DNA from: SIAQ01 sp963767835
Lineage (GTDB): Bacteria; Planctomycetota; Planctomycetia; Gemmatales; Gemmataceae
Direction of reading: 5' to 3'
Assembly: GCA_963767835.1 (NCBI GenBank)
Contig: CAVYFY010000015.1
Coordinates: 391,340 to 455,339 of the forward strand
DNA length: 64,000 nt
The notes beneath the pieces were generated by a model that worked only from the letters and a program-made list of their open reading frames with translations, was not told the origin of the DNA and ran no database searches. Positions 1-9,564 of this stretch are shown here, one piece after another. Position numbers and translations under genes: made by a program. Positions within the stretch are counted from its first letter, which is position 1, and each line of letters begins with the position of its first letter.

Positions 1-681
1 GTGCGTCGGCAGCGGCTCGGCGTAATTGCGCAGGAAGATTGCCTTTTGCTGCAATCGTTCGCGCACCGCCGTCATGTTGGCCGATCCCGCGGCGGGGCTG
101 CTGGCCAATCGCTGGTATTCGCTCGACGCGAACATGAGCGAATCGTACTGCGACTTCGACACGGTGCCAGGCTGGAAGCTCGGCTTTTCTTTGCGGTCCC
201 ACCACGTTCCATTGCTGGATTCGCTTCCCGGCACGGCGAGCAGATCGTCAACCGCTCTTTCTTGCGACAAAAGATCGGGGGCCGGCGCCCATTTCGGACT
301 GCGCGCTTTGTCCCAGGCTTTGACTTCCTTGGTCTGATAGCCGGGCCGATAGAGCCGAACATTCATCGTATAGAGATTGCGCTCGTGCTCGGCGCCGCGG
401 CCGATCTTGAGCGGATCGTAAATGCCGGTCGCCGGCGCCACTTCGAGTTGGCTCGGCACCAGGCCGCCGCGGTCGATCGGAATGCGCATCAGCGTGAATT
501 CGGACGTGCTCGGCTGCGGCTTGCGTTCGGTCGTGTCGATGTCAACACGGAAGGCGTGGGCGCTGCCGTCCTCATTCTCGATCGGCTGCTGCGGCGTGTA
601 AACGAGGTCCGGATAGGCGTAGGCCAGGCAGCCCGTGAGATTGGGCGCGAGAATCAGAGCGAAGATCAAGCGGCGCAACAT
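1..681 (-). CDS. Putative lipoprotein, 3' end outside the window
   Basis: The minus-strand frame from an ATG at 681 stays open to base 1, so the stop lies outside the window. The N-terminus MLRRLIFALILAPNLTGC is a short type II signal peptide: two arginines, a hydrophobic stretch, then a lipobox LTG-C with the lipidated cysteine at residue 18. The mature part is hydrophilic, rich in Glu, Arg and Pro, with no transmembrane segment and no motif I can name. It is probably exported and anchored in a membrane. Codon use matches the neighbours. The overlapping plus-strand frame is a shadow. I do not recognise the family. Confidence 0.7.
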   Translation of the reverse strand, partial: MLRRLIFALILAPNLTGCLAYAYPDLVYTPQQPIENEDGSAHAFRVDIDTTERKPQPSTSEFTLMRIPIDRGGLVPSQLEVAPATGIYDPLKIGRGAEHERNLYTMNVRLYRPGYQTKEVKAWDKARSPKWAPAPDLLSQERAVDDLLAVPGSESSNGTWWDRKEKPSFQPGTVSKSQYDSLMFASSEYQRLASSPAAGSANMTAVRERLQQKAIFLRNYAEPLPTH

Positions 682-909
682 GGCACACCCTCGGGCGAAG
701 GACGCGGCATAGAACGGGCCAGTTGATATGATGGCGGGCCCGGCGTGTCAAGTGGAATCGCGAGGAGAGGGCCGAAAGTCAAGCTTGGTTGCGAGTGGCC
801 TGCTTGCCGGGCGCTTCGGTTCGTTGCCAGGGCGGGGGTGTGGTTGTGTCGATGAAACGAATCGGCGCAACGCATTGATGCACAAGGGAGTCCTGCGCGA
901 AAATTCGTT

Positions 910-2253
910 TCACGGCGTTCCGATCAGGAATACGCGGACATCCATGACGTTGGTCTGCGTCAAGCCGGTGATGAAGAGATCGCCGGTTTTTTGGAAGAAG
1001 TGATAGGCGTCATGGCGCTCGAGGAAATCCTGGCCATTGAGGCCGAGCTGGGCGGCGCGCTGGAGGGTGGCGGCGGCGGCGACGGCGCCGGCGGCGTCGG
1101 TGGGGCCGTCCTCGCCGTCGGTGCCGCCCGACAGGATCGCGACGTTTGGCATCATGCCGAGTTTCAAGAGCGCGGCGAGAACGAATTCCTGATTGCGGCC
1201 TCCCTTGCCGGGATGGTCGCTCAAGGTAACCGTGGTTTCGCCGCCGCTCAACAGGCATGCCGGCGCGGCAATCGGCACACCGTCAACACGGATGCTGCGC
1301 AATGCCAGCGTGGAACACAGCGACTTCGCGTGTCTCGCCGTCCATGCATGAGCCCAGATTGAGCACGCGATAGCCGAGGTTCTCGGCGCACGCCTGAGCG
1401 GTCGACATCGCCTTGACGTTGCTGCCGAGCACGAGATTGTGGATGTGGGCCGGCAGGGACTTGGGCGTCTCGGTGATTTTCCCGGCAGCGCCATTGCGCA
1501 GATGATGCCACACCGTCTGCGGAACCTGGTTGCGCAGCGGATAGCGCTCCAGAATCGCCAGCGTCTCGGCAAAAGTCGAGGGATCAGGGGCGGTCGGGCC
1601 CGAGGCGATCACATCGAGCGGATCGCCGATCACGTCGGAGATGATCAAGCTGTAGAGTGCCTTGCCAGCGAACGCCTGGGCGAGTCGGCCGCCCTTAATC
1701 GCGCTGAGGTGCTTGCGGACGGCGTTCATTTCGTTGATGGTGGCGCCGCAATGGTGCAGCAACCGGGTGACGGCAAGTTTATCGGCCAGGGAGATGCCTG
1801 AGGCCGGTGCGGGCAGGAGCGCCGAGCCGCCGCCGGAAAGCAGGCACAAGGCGACGTCTTCGGGGGCGGCGATTCCGCCAGCCGCAGCATTTCCAGGGCG
1901 CCAGCGACGCCATCGGCGGTGGGAAAATTGGTCGCCGACGGCCGGGCCGCGTGGAGGCGGATTTTCCGCAATTGCTCCGCTCTCCCTTCTTGGGGAGAGG
2001 GGCAGGGGGTGAGGGGATCGGCGGGAACATTCACGATTCCCTCGACACGGTCGAGCCGATCGGCGAGGGCATGTTCGACGGCCGCCGCCATCGCTGCCCC
2101 CGCCTTGCCGGCGCCGAGAACCAGGATGCGCGGGGCATTGTCCAGCACGTCGGCAAGATCGGCCAGGGCGCGCCGCACGAGCGGCCCCGGACGGGCGGCC
2201 GCCACTGCCGCCTGCCAGATCGTTCGGGCATCAGAACGCAGCTCGTCGGACAT
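910..2253 (-). CDS. Glycerate 2-kinase (MOFRL/DUF4147 family), two frameshifts
   Basis: ATP-dependent kinase of the GckA/TtuD type, making 2-phosphoglycerate from glycerate. The N-terminal part carries the nucleotide-binding segment ILVLGAGKAGAAMA, the middle part LCLLSGGGSALLP and VRKHLSAIKGGRLA, and the C-terminal MOFRL part GGTDGEDGPTDAAGA. These blocks lie in three frames. The first break is near the G5 run at 1862-1866 and the second near 1300. Joined, they give about 447 residues, normal for the family. An in-frame palindromic insert (PLTPCPSPQEGRAEQ) lies near residue 80. The ATG at 2253 follows the upstream gene's TAG by one base, so the two are translationally coupled. Enzyme family is secure; the frameshifts may be sequencing errors. 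Confidence 0.85.
1974..2024. repeat. CCCTCTCCC-type palindromic element, in frame within glycerate kinase
   Basis: A GC-rich hairpin with arms of the CTCTCCC / GGGGAGAGG type followed by GGGGTGAGGGG. It lies inside the glycerate 2-kinase reading frame without a stop and encodes a Pro/Gly-rich segment absent from the usual family sequence. Same family as the elements at 10883, 11991, 31580, 34986, 46783 and 50760. Confidence 0.75.
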
Positions 2254-2254
2254 G

Positions 2255-4531
2255 CTATTTCTTCTCGTCCTTCAGGGTTTCCGTCCGCGTACGCCGGCCG
2301 CGCCAGTCGTCTTTGCCCGAGAATTCGTAATGCACGATCGTGTTGCCCGGCAGCACGCGCAGCGGGTTCATGTTGATCCCGTTGGTCTTCGACTGATCCT
2401 GCCCATAGAGCACCTCGCGGCCTTTGACGCAGCGCAATTGCAGGTCCGTGTCGATAACCAGGAGTCCCTCGTGATTGAAGAGTTGAAGGCCATCGCTGCT
2501 GTAACGCATCCAGCCGACCCATTCGCCTTTTGGATCATAGCGCTGCACATCGCGCCATTCGCGCGGCACGCTCAGGCGTTGATCGACATAATTGGCGCGA
2601 TATTCGATTTGCACCGCTCCCGGGAAAGCCAGGTCGGCGAGTAATGACGCATGAAATCTCTCGAGCTGGGCGAGTTCGAATCGGGTCCATTTGGCATCGG
2701 CGAGCGTCTTGCCGGTCCGAAGCGGCGCCAGGGTTTCGTTGGGGGTGGCGATGCCGAAGCGGACCAGCATCTGCCAGTCAGCCTTGACGCGGGCTTCGTT
2801 GGCGGGCGTGCGCGCCTTCTTCATCCAGTCGCGATGCTTCTGCGTGAAGAGCGGATCGCGCGTGAGTTTTGCGAAGTGCGCTTCGAACAAATGCCGTGCG
2901 GACCCATCCAGGTCCTTGCGCTTTTCGTCGAGCAACTCATCGATCAGCTTTTGCAGTCCGGCCAATTCCTTGCGGGATTCGTCCAGGATTCTGCGGGCGA
3001 CGTCCTTCTCGAAGCTCTCCTTGGCGGCGGCGAGGGCGGCCTCGGCGTTCTGGGCCGACTTTTGCCAAACCGCCACCTGCGCATGGCGCACCTTGAGATG
3101 GAGAGCACATTTCGACAGGGCATCGACTTGCGGCTTCGTAAGGGCGCCAATCCGGCGAAGGACGCGTCGCCGCAGAGGCGCTCGAGCACCTTTTTCCAGT
3201 CCGTCACGCGCATCTCGGTTTCGCCCAGGCCGTGAGCGATGTCGAGGAGCTTGCCGGCTTCGTCGTAGGTGCGTGATTCGCGATCGAGCGTGCAGACGGT
3301 GACGAACGCCGGCGCGGAATAAAAAGCCCCGTTGTGGACGAAGACGCCGATATCCACGCGATTGGATTCCAGCGGCGAACCGGGCGACACCGGGCGACGC
3401 TCGTGCCAGGCGACCGTAATCTCGGCGACGGATGAATCCTCCTTCTTCGGCACGATCTTGATCTTGTCCGGATCGCCGCGCAGGATCACCCACGTGTAGG
3501 TCAGCTTGTTCTTGTTGTGATCGAAGCTCTCGGCGGCGCTGACGACCAGGCGGTGCTTCTGCGCTTTGCCGCGATGGACACGGGCAATGCAGGACGGGGT
3601 GTTCGAGAGCACTTCGCCGACCATATCAAAGTAATCGACGCTCTGAAACGCCTTGTCCTCCTCGACGACGCTCAGCTTGACGATCGGGGGCAGCGAATTC
3701 AGCTGCAGGGCGTGGGCCTTCTGCACCATCGCCAGCTCATCAACCCAATTCCCCTCGAATACGCTTGGGTGGGCCTTGCCGGTGAGGTATTCTTTGGGGT
3801 CCTTGAGATGCTTGTTGGTGGAGCGGAAGAGCATCTGGATGGTCGGCATGAGCGTGCCGGTCTCGGTCAGCAATTTCTTGACCTCGGGTCGAAACGCCGC
3901 CAGCACGGAGGGCATCATTTGCATGAACGGCTGATCGGAGCCCGAGGACCCCTGCGAGATGATAAGGTAGGGGGTGTTGGTGGGATACAAGTCGCCGTAG
4001 CCTTCTTCGCGGGCGCCGGACGGCAGGATGAAGGCGCCGTTGTGGCCCGGATCATGATCGCGGTGCTCCGGATAGATGTATAGGTTATTTTTGGTATATT
4101 GGTTATAGAGGATGGCCAGGCCGAGAGGGGAGACGTAATAGGCGCGGGGGTTGCTGCCGCCGAGGTGGGCGGGCGCGGCGGTGGAGGAATTGCCGAAGGT
4201 GACGTGAGGCAGGATGAAGCGTTGGCCGGCCCAATGCTTGCCGAGCTTGACGTCGGCGGCCGAATATTTGAGGGGCGTCGAGCTGCGGGTAGGGGGCGAG
4301 GTTGAGCGGGGAATGATCGGCGTCACGGTTATCGTAGCAATCGCCGGCATTGCCCGCGGCCGTGCCGTCGCGCCACCATTGCCGCAGGAGGTCGCCCACT
4401 TTGCCGCCCCCGATGGCGATTGGCCTATCGCGCAACTTGTCGAGATCGATGGGCGGCTCGGGCTGCTGGAACGCAACCACGAAAGGCGCTGCCGCGGCCA
4501 ACATGGCACAGGTGATGATGTGTGTTTTCAT
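2255..4531 (-). CDS. Large secreted protein of unknown function, two frameshifts
   Basis: Start chosen at the ATG of MKTHIITCAMLAAAAPFVVAF, a good Sec signal peptide. The protein continues to the TAG at 2255 if two frame changes are bridged: one near the G5 run at 4291-4295 and one near 3145-3160. Total is about 758 residues. The middle part contains motifs such as HDHDPGHNGAF and DSSVAEITVAWHERRP and looks like a beta-rich extracellular region. The C-terminal part (LKKAKE-like helices, ALAAAKESFEKDVARRILDE) is probably coiled. I do not recognise the family. It directly precedes the glycerate kinase gene with one base between stop and start, so both should sit on one mRNA. Confidence 0.65.
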
Positions 4532-4676
4532 GCCGCACCTGGAGTTTCTGTTTCCCATCCCACTCTTGGCAAATAGAACATGAGTTCGCGCTCAAATGTT
4601 GCAGTGTGAGCAACGAATCGTCTTGTATTATACTCTTTCCGCGCAAAATTCTGAATGCAGCGAACCGGGGGCACAC

Positions 4677-5180
4677 GTGAACGGGCTGAGCACGCGCGAT
4701 TTGGCTGGCGCTTGTCGAATTTTCATGGATTTGGCGTACCCGGATGGTGCGCGCACGATCCCTGAATTCAAGCTGCCCTATTACGAGATGACTGCGGAGC
4801 GCTCCCTGATCGAATTTCTGCCGCCGGCGCCGCTGTCGGTCGGCGTGTCGAAAACCCTTTCGCGCAACGCGGGCGGCATGTTCGGTTATGAATTCCGCCT
4901 CGGTTGCGCCGGCTACCAGCACCTGAAATTGCGCGTGCAGAGCATGGATCTTCACGACTGCGAGGTGTGGGTCTATTCGGTCGATACGCATGACGGCTTC
5001 AGCACGATCAAGCAACATCTCAGCCCCGATGACGCTCAAAAGTGGAAAGCCCTCGTCGAGCAAAATCGCAATCTGAAGCACGCCATCGAGCAAGCGCTCG
5101 CCACATCCGGATATCTCACACCCACGGCGCTCTTGCGCTTCGATCTGACGCCCGCTTCCTCAGCAACCGGGCTTGCGTAA
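4677..5180 (+). CDS. Conserved-looking hypothetical protein
   Basis: 167 residues from a GTG at 4677, preceded by a purine-rich GGGGG stretch at a suitable distance. An upstream ATG at 4596 in the same frame would add 27 residues of unlikely composition over the promoter region. The protein is soluble, with a mixed alpha/beta pattern (EFRLGCAGYQHLKLRVQSMD, then a helical C-terminus WKALVEQNRNLKHAIEQALA). There is no signal peptide or membrane segment. It runs divergently from the secreted-protein gene ending at 2255. Family not recognised. Confidence 0.55.
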   Translation: MNGLSTRDLAGACRIFMDLAYPDGARTIPEFKLPYYEMTAERSLIEFLPPAPLSVGVSKTLSRNAGGMFGYEFRLGCAGYQHLKLRVQSMDLHDCEVWVYSVDTHDGFSTIKQHLSPDDAQKWKALVEQNRNLKHAIEQALATSGYLTPTALLRFDLTPASSATGLA

Positions 5181-5297
5181 AACCCTGCTGAAACGCACAA
5201 TCGTCTGGCGAGCCGAGCCGCGTAAGCGGCCGGTTGAAGCGCCGGGTAAGCTGCTCCTTGCGAAGCGCTCGGACCCCTGGAAATCGCCGTCGATGGA

Positions 5298-6158
5298 ATG
5301 GATTCCATGCTGCCGCTCGTGTCCATTGTGACGCCGTCGTTCAACCAGGGACGCTTTCTGCGCCGCACCATCGACAGCGTGCTGGGCCAGGATTATCCGC
5401 GCCTCGAGTATCTCGTATTCGACGGCGGCTCCAGTGACGCATCAACTGACATCCTCCGCAGTTATGGCAGTCGCTTTTTCTGGCGATCTCAGCGCGACGC
5501 CGGCCAAAGCGACGCCATCAATCAGGGATTCCGCCGGGCGCGAGGCGACATCCTCGCCTGGCTCAACTCCGACGACGTGCTGCATCCCGGCGCCATCGCC
5601 GCCGCCGTCAGCCATTTTCGCAACCATCCCGATTGGGACCTGCTCTACGGCAACGCTCACTTCATCGACGAACACGATCGCGTCCTCGGCGATTATCCAA
5701 CCGCTCCTTACGACTTCGACCGCCTCCTGCAATCGTGCTGCATCTGCCAGCCCGCAGCATTCTGGCGACGATCGATCATGGATCGCTTCGGCATGCTCGA
5801 TGATTCGCTCCATTTCGCGATGGATTACGATTACTGGATGCGGATCGACCGGGCCGGCGGCAAGCTCGTGCATGTGCCGGAGTTCCTAGCATCAAGCCGC
5901 GTCCATGCCGAGACCAAGACGCTTTCCGCTCGGCTGCAATGCTATGATGAAATCCTGGCCGTCAGCCGGCGCCATGCCGGCGACGCGAGCTTCAGCCAAT
6001 ATTACGCCTACTGGCATCATCGCTGCCACGAGCGCGCGGTCGGCTGGCCGCGCATGTTGCGCTGGTGGCCCGACTGCCATTGGTGGCTGGCATACGCACA
6101 TCGACGGCTGTTTCAGAAAGCGGGCAGCAGGCAGCAGACAGCAGACAGCAGGCAGTAA
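5298..6158 (+). CDS. Family 2 glycosyltransferase
   Basis: 286 residues with a GT-A fold: VSIVTPSFNQGRFLRRTIDS at the N-terminus, then YLVFDGGSSDAST, QSDAINQGFRRARGDILAWL and the metal-binding DxD as NSDD near residue 92. A later FAMDYDYWMRID block fits the acceptor side. It should transfer a sugar from a nucleotide-sugar onto a glycan or lipid acceptor at the cytoplasmic face. No transmembrane segment is evident. The last dozen codons (KAGSRQQTADSRQ) are written by the AGCAGGC/AGCAGAC repeat that starts at 6120, so the natural C-terminus has been replaced or extended by repeat DNA. ATG at 5307 is an alternative start. Confidence 0.9.
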   Translation: MDSMLPLVSIVTPSFNQGRFLRRTIDSVLGQDYPRLEYLVFDGGSSDASTDILRSYGSRFFWRSQRDAGQSDAINQGFRRARGDILAWLNSDDVLHPGAIAAAVSHFRNHPDWDLLYGNAHFIDEHDRVLGDYPTAPYDFDRLLQSCCICQPAAFWRRSIMDRFGMLDDSLHFAMDYDYWMRIDRAGGKLVHVPEFLASSRVHAETKTLSARLQCYDEILAVSRRHAGDASFSQYYAYWHHRCHERAVGWPRMLRWWPDCHWWLAYAHRRLFQKAGSRQQTADSRQ

Positions 6159-6213
6159 CAGCCTGTGATTCACTGCCCGCTGCCCGCTGCCCGGTTTCTG
6201 CTTTCTGCTATAC
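6120..6213. repeat. Heptamer hairpin element (AGCAGRC arm / CTGCCCG-CTGCT arm)
   Basis: The left arm is built of AGCAGGC and AGCAGAC heptads and the right arm of CTGCCCG and TTTCTGC units ending in TGCTATACT. The arms are complementary and would fold as a long hairpin. The left arm encodes the C-terminus of the glycosyltransferase. The right arm ends nine bases before the argA ATG. The same architecture recurs at 29652-30133 and 61398-61465. Confidence 0.65.
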
Positions 6214-6221
6214 TGGATACG

Positions 6222-7568
6222 ATGCGAATGCAGAACCACCAATCCGCGAATGGCGACGATGGCCAAATCGCCCCGGCCAAGACGACGCATCGACTCGTCG
6301 AGCTGCGTGAGATTCTGCGCTATGTGCCGCAGTATCGCGATAAAATCTTCGTCATCGCTTTCGATGGTGCCATTGTCGAACACGACAATTTTCGCAATCT
6401 GCTGCTCGATCTGGCTCTACTGCGTAGCCTGCGCATCGGCGTCGTCCTCATTCATGGCGCCGGGCACCAGATCGACAGGCTCGCCCAGGAGACCGGCAAG
6501 ACACCGTCTAACCTTGATGGCACCGGCGTTACCGATGCCGCCACGTTGCAGCTTTCCCTGACCGCCGCCAACCGCGTCACGCACGAAATTCTCGAGGGGC
6601 TATCCGCTCACGATCTGCGCGGCGCGTGCTCCAACGCCGTCGTCGCTCATCCGGCCGGCATTCTCCAGGGCATCGATCAGCTCCACACCGGCAGGGTCGA
6701 GCGCGTCGATGTCGTTCTGCTGAAGGCGCTGCTTGCCAACGATGTCGTCCCGGTCGTGCCGCCGCTCGGCTGCGACGGCGAAGGCTCGACCTATCGCCTC
6801 AATTCCGATAGCGTCGCCGTCGAAGTCGCTCGGACCCTCGAAGCCGTCAAGCTGATTTATTTGACCACGGTGCCTGGCATCCTTTTGCAAGACGAAGGTT
6901 TGGTCCGCCAGATGACGGTGGACGAGGCCGAGCTACTTCTCAAAAAGAGCAAGAACGGGCTGGTCGGTGCGAGTTTTTCGAAGCTTGTGAATGCCGTCAA
7001 GGCGCTGCGGGGCGGGGTGCCGCGCGTGCATATCATCGACGGCACTGTCGAGGAGGGATTGCTCGCAGAGGTCTTTTCCAACGACGGCATCGGCACGCTG
7101 GTCCACACCAACGCCTACCAAGCGATTCGCCGGGCCCAGAAAAAGGACGCACGCGGCATCCATCACCTCATCAAGAACAGCGTTGAAAGCGAGGAGCTAT
7201 TACCGCGAACGCTGGCCGAGATCGAGCGAAAAATCGGTGACTATTATGTCTTCGAGGTGGACGGCAATCTCGCCGGCTGCATCGCTTTGCACCCTTATGC
7301 TGACGAGAACAAGGCCGAGATGGCCTGCGTGTGCGTCGCGGCGAAATACGAAAACCAGGGGATCGGCGCCCGTCTCATGCAATTCAGCGAGCAACAGGCG
7401 CGGCAAACCGGCACGAAGGAGCTGTTCTGCCTGTCAACGCAGGCCGTCAATTATCTCGTCAAAAAGGGGCAATTCCAACTCGGCACGCCAGATGATTTGC
7501 CGCCGTTGCGTCGGCAGCGCTATGACGCAAGCGGCCGGCGTTCGCAGGTGTTAAGGAAGGCGCTGTGA
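6222..7568 (+). CDS. argA: N-acetylglutamate synthase (kinase-like domain plus GNAT)
   Basis: Bifunctional-looking ArgA, the first step of arginine synthesis: acetyl-CoA plus glutamate to N-acetylglutamate. Residues 20-310 form an amino-acid-kinase-like domain (DKIFVIAFDGAIVEHDN, VVLIHGAGHQIDRL, LNSDSVAVEVARTLEA, LTTVPGIL). Residues 320-448 form the GNAT domain with its acetyl-CoA loop CVAAKYENQGIGARLMQ. Length matches ArgA. A GTG at 6165 would start inside the repeat element, so the ATG at 6222 is preferred. In E. coli-type ArgA the kinase-like domain binds arginine for feedback inhibition. No other arg gene is nearby. Confidence 0.93.
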   Translation: MRMQNHQSANGDDGQIAPAKTTHRLVELREILRYVPQYRDKIFVIAFDGAIVEHDNFRNLLLDLALLRSLRIGVVLIHGAGHQIDRLAQETGKTPSNLDGTGVTDAATLQLSLTAANRVTHEILEGLSAHDLRGACSNAVVAHPAGILQGIDQLHTGRVERVDVVLLKALLANDVVPVVPPLGCDGEGSTYRLNSDSVAVEVARTLEAVKLIYLTTVPGILLQDEGLVRQMTVDEAELLLKKSKNGLVGASFSKLVNAVKALRGGVPRVHIIDGTVEEGLLAEVFSNDGIGTLVHTNAYQAIRRAQKKDARGIHHLIKNSVESEELLPRTLAEIERKIGDYYVFEVDGNLAGCIALHPYADENKAEMACVCVAAKYENQGIGARLMQFSEQQARQTGTKELFCLSTQAVNYLVKKGQFQLGTPDDLPPLRRQRYDASGRRSQVLRKAL

Positions 7569-7613
7569 CCCGGAGATTCTCGTAATAGCTGCGCAAACCG
7601 GTTGCGCCGAGGA

Positions 7614-8011
7614 TCAGCCCGATTTTGGGATAAACGGGCCTTCGACCCTAACACAGAGCTTGGCCAATAGCCTTTTTCGCTCCAGAGCTTCTGCCGAGAG
7701 GCGATTATGGCACGTTAAGTCCGGCAATTCTGCATGGCCTGGGTCGTCTGGCTCAGGACGTGGTGAGAGCTGGATTCCATGCTGCCGAAGATCGCCGCGC
7801 GCAAGACGGCTACCCAATAACCCTGCTTGCTTTTGCCTTGGGCAGCCTTTTCGATAGTGATGAAGTTGGCTCGATAAACCGAGATGCCCGACTCTTCATT
7901 TGGCCGAGGATCGAAGGCTTCCGGAGAAAGGCCGGCGTCGTCGTGCCATCCCTTGGAAACGGGAACGCGACGATAGAGCAATTCGTCATCGGCGATCGGA
8001 TCGTTTTCCAT
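7614..8011 (-). CDS. Hypothetical protein, one frameshift
   Basis: The N-terminal part (MENDPIADDELLYRRVPVSK ... SVYRANFITIEKAAQGKSKQ) and the C-terminal part (PDDPGHAELPDL ... LLAKLCVRVEGPFIP) lie in different frames but read as one continuous protein of about 132 residues. One base appears to be missing at the GCGCGCGGC run near 7790. The conserved-looking LLYRRVP and VEGPF ends suggest a real, compact domain. It lies 65 bases downstream of another unknown gene (8077-8517) on the same strand and probably shares its transcript. Function unknown. The two-gene arrangement could be a toxin-antitoxin or immunity-like pair, but nothing in the sequence shows it. Confidence 0.5.
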
Positions 8012-8076
8012 GAAGGCGACGCTACCAAGGCCACGGTTGCCCTACTATGGCTCGACTTTCCCTCTCGCTCCCCGCA

Positions 8077-8517
8077 TCAAGAGAAAGGCGACGGGAAAAC
8101 CTGGCGCTGCACGAGATGTGAGGTCTCGAATACGCAATATTCCAGGCTGATATCTGGCGCGAGCCGAAAAACCTCGCTCACATCGGGCTGATGGAACTCG
8201 AAGACGATGGCACCATGAGCATCGGGAACGATCCGCGTGGGCGCCGGAAGTCCCATGTTGTGCCACATCCAGGCGAGCGCAATCGCAAACTGAATTGTCT
8301 GCTTCGATGGCGACACGGTTCCTTCCTCATCGAGCAGACTTGGGTCGCGCCCCCACTCGATCAGCTTGTGATCGATCAGATTTTTCCAGTTTTCATCCGT
8401 GCCAACCGGTTCCTCAGAAGCCAAGGATTTCCCATCGCCGCGCGTCATCGCGGTGTTAGGAATAGGAGTGGAAACAAATGGTGTTGCCTTTATCGTCCGC
8501 ATGAATTGATCATACAT
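8077..8517 (-). CDS. Hypothetical protein, first gene of a two-gene unit
   Basis: 146 residues from the ATG at 8517 (MYDQFMRTIKATPF). An upstream in-frame ATG at 8583 would add 22 residues of low quality. The N-terminal third is polar and probably unstructured. The rest is alpha/beta with KQTIQFAIALAWMWHN and IVFEFHQPDVSEVFRLA. No signal peptide or membrane segment is seen. It precedes the gene at 7614-8011 on the same strand. Family not recognised. Confidence 0.5.
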   Translation of the reverse strand: MYDQFMRTIKATPFVSTPIPNTAMTRGDGKSLASEEPVGTDENWKNLIDHKLIEWGRDPSLLDEEGTVSPSKQTIQFAIALAWMWHNMGLPAPTRIVPDAHGAIVFEFHQPDVSEVFRLAPDISLEYCVFETSHLVQRQVFPSPFS

Positions 8518-8586
8518 GGAATTGCACCTGCCGTACAACGACTCTTTCGCCGTCCTGGTTTCGCATTGGCAATGACGTACCACAGA

Positions 8587-9375
8587 CTATCCCTCCAAAT
8601 CCGCATCCTTCCAGTCCGTGACGAACATGTGCCCCGGCTGATGCGTGACGCAGATCGGCGGCTTCGCTTGCATGACGACCGCTTGCGGGGTGACGCCGCA
8701 CGCCCAGAAGACGGGGATTTCGTCCGCGCGGATCGGCACGGGATCGCCGAAGTCGGGGCGCGTTATATCAGTGATGCCGATGGCGGCGGGATCGCCCAGG
8801 TGGATCGGCGTGCCATGGACCCGGGCGAAGCGCGTGCAGATTTGCGTCGCGCGGATCGCCTGGCCCGGCGTCATCGGCCGCATCGACACCACCATCGGGC
8901 CGTGGAAAATGCCGGCCGGCTGGCACGCGATGTTCGTGCGATACATCGGCACATTGCAAGCCGTTTCGATGTGGCGGACCGGCAACCCGGCTTGCAGAAG
9001 CGCATTCTCGAACGTAAACGAGCAGCCGATCAGGAATGCGACCCAATCATTTTGCCAAAGTTTGACAATATCGCTCGGCTCCTCGACCAATTCGCCATGC
9101 CGATAGACGCGATAGGCCGGCACATCAGTGCGCACATCGGCGCCGGCGGCGCAAAACCTCGGCTCGGGGTCGCCCGCTTCCGTCACGTCCAACAGCGGGC
9201 ACGGCTTCGGATTACGCTGGCAGAACAGCAGGAAATCAAACGCCTCCGCTCGCGGCAGCACCACGAGGTTCGCTTGCACGTAACCCAGAGCAACGCCGGA
9301 GGTGACGCCGGTGAATTCCTTGCGCCGCACAAGTTGACGCAAATCGCGGCCGCTCAAGATTCGATAATCGGTCAT
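8587..9375 (-). CDS. DUF1445 putative hydro-lyase (D-glutamate cyclase-like)
   Basis: 262 residues, the usual size for the UPF0317/DUF1445 family. Family-typical blocks are RRKEFTGVTSGVALGYVQAN near the start, FCQRNPKPCPLLDVTEAGDP, FLIGCSFTFENALLQAG, TNIACQPAGIFHGPMVVSMR and FWACGVTPQ at the end. The mammalian relative is D-glutamate cyclase; bacterial members are annotated as hydro-lyases without a proven substrate. The ATG at 9375 has a GGAGG eight bases upstream. Longer in-frame starts up to 9708 run through non-coding-like sequence. Cytoplasmic. Confidence 0.88.
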   Translation of the reverse strand: MTDYRILSGRDLRQLVRRKEFTGVTSGVALGYVQANLVVLPRAEAFDFLLFCQRNPKPCPLLDVTEAGDPEPRFCAAGADVRTDVPAYRVYRHGELVEEPSDIVKLWQNDWVAFLIGCSFTFENALLQAGLPVRHIETACNVPMYRTNIACQPAGIFHGPMVVSMRPMTPGQAIRATQICTRFARVHGTPIHLGDPAAIGITDITRPDFGDPVPIRADEIPVFWACGVTPQAVVMQAKPPICVTHQPGHMFVTDWKDADLEG

Positions 9376-9564
9376 GGCGCGATCCTCCGTGCGATATTCT
9401 ATGAGTAGAGCTATGTCGGAATTCGCCCGGAGTGGCTTGAATGCGGAAAAGTGAGCCCCTATGATGAATTCATGAAGTAGAATTTGATCGGCAGGCTGTG
9501 CCGGATTTGCCGATATGATGATGGGCCCCGAGTGCGTGGGAACGGCGCAGTAGAGGACGCGATC

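Noticed and set aside
1..726. Long plus-strand open frame over the lipoprotein gene
   Set aside because: The minus-strand frame has a lipobox signal peptide and sensible composition; the plus-strand frame is Arg/Gly-rich and starts at the window edge, typical of a high-GC shadow.
8191..9408. Plus-strand frame of 405 codons over the DUF1445 gene
   Set aside because: Shadow of a motif-complete gene; Arg/His-rich composition.
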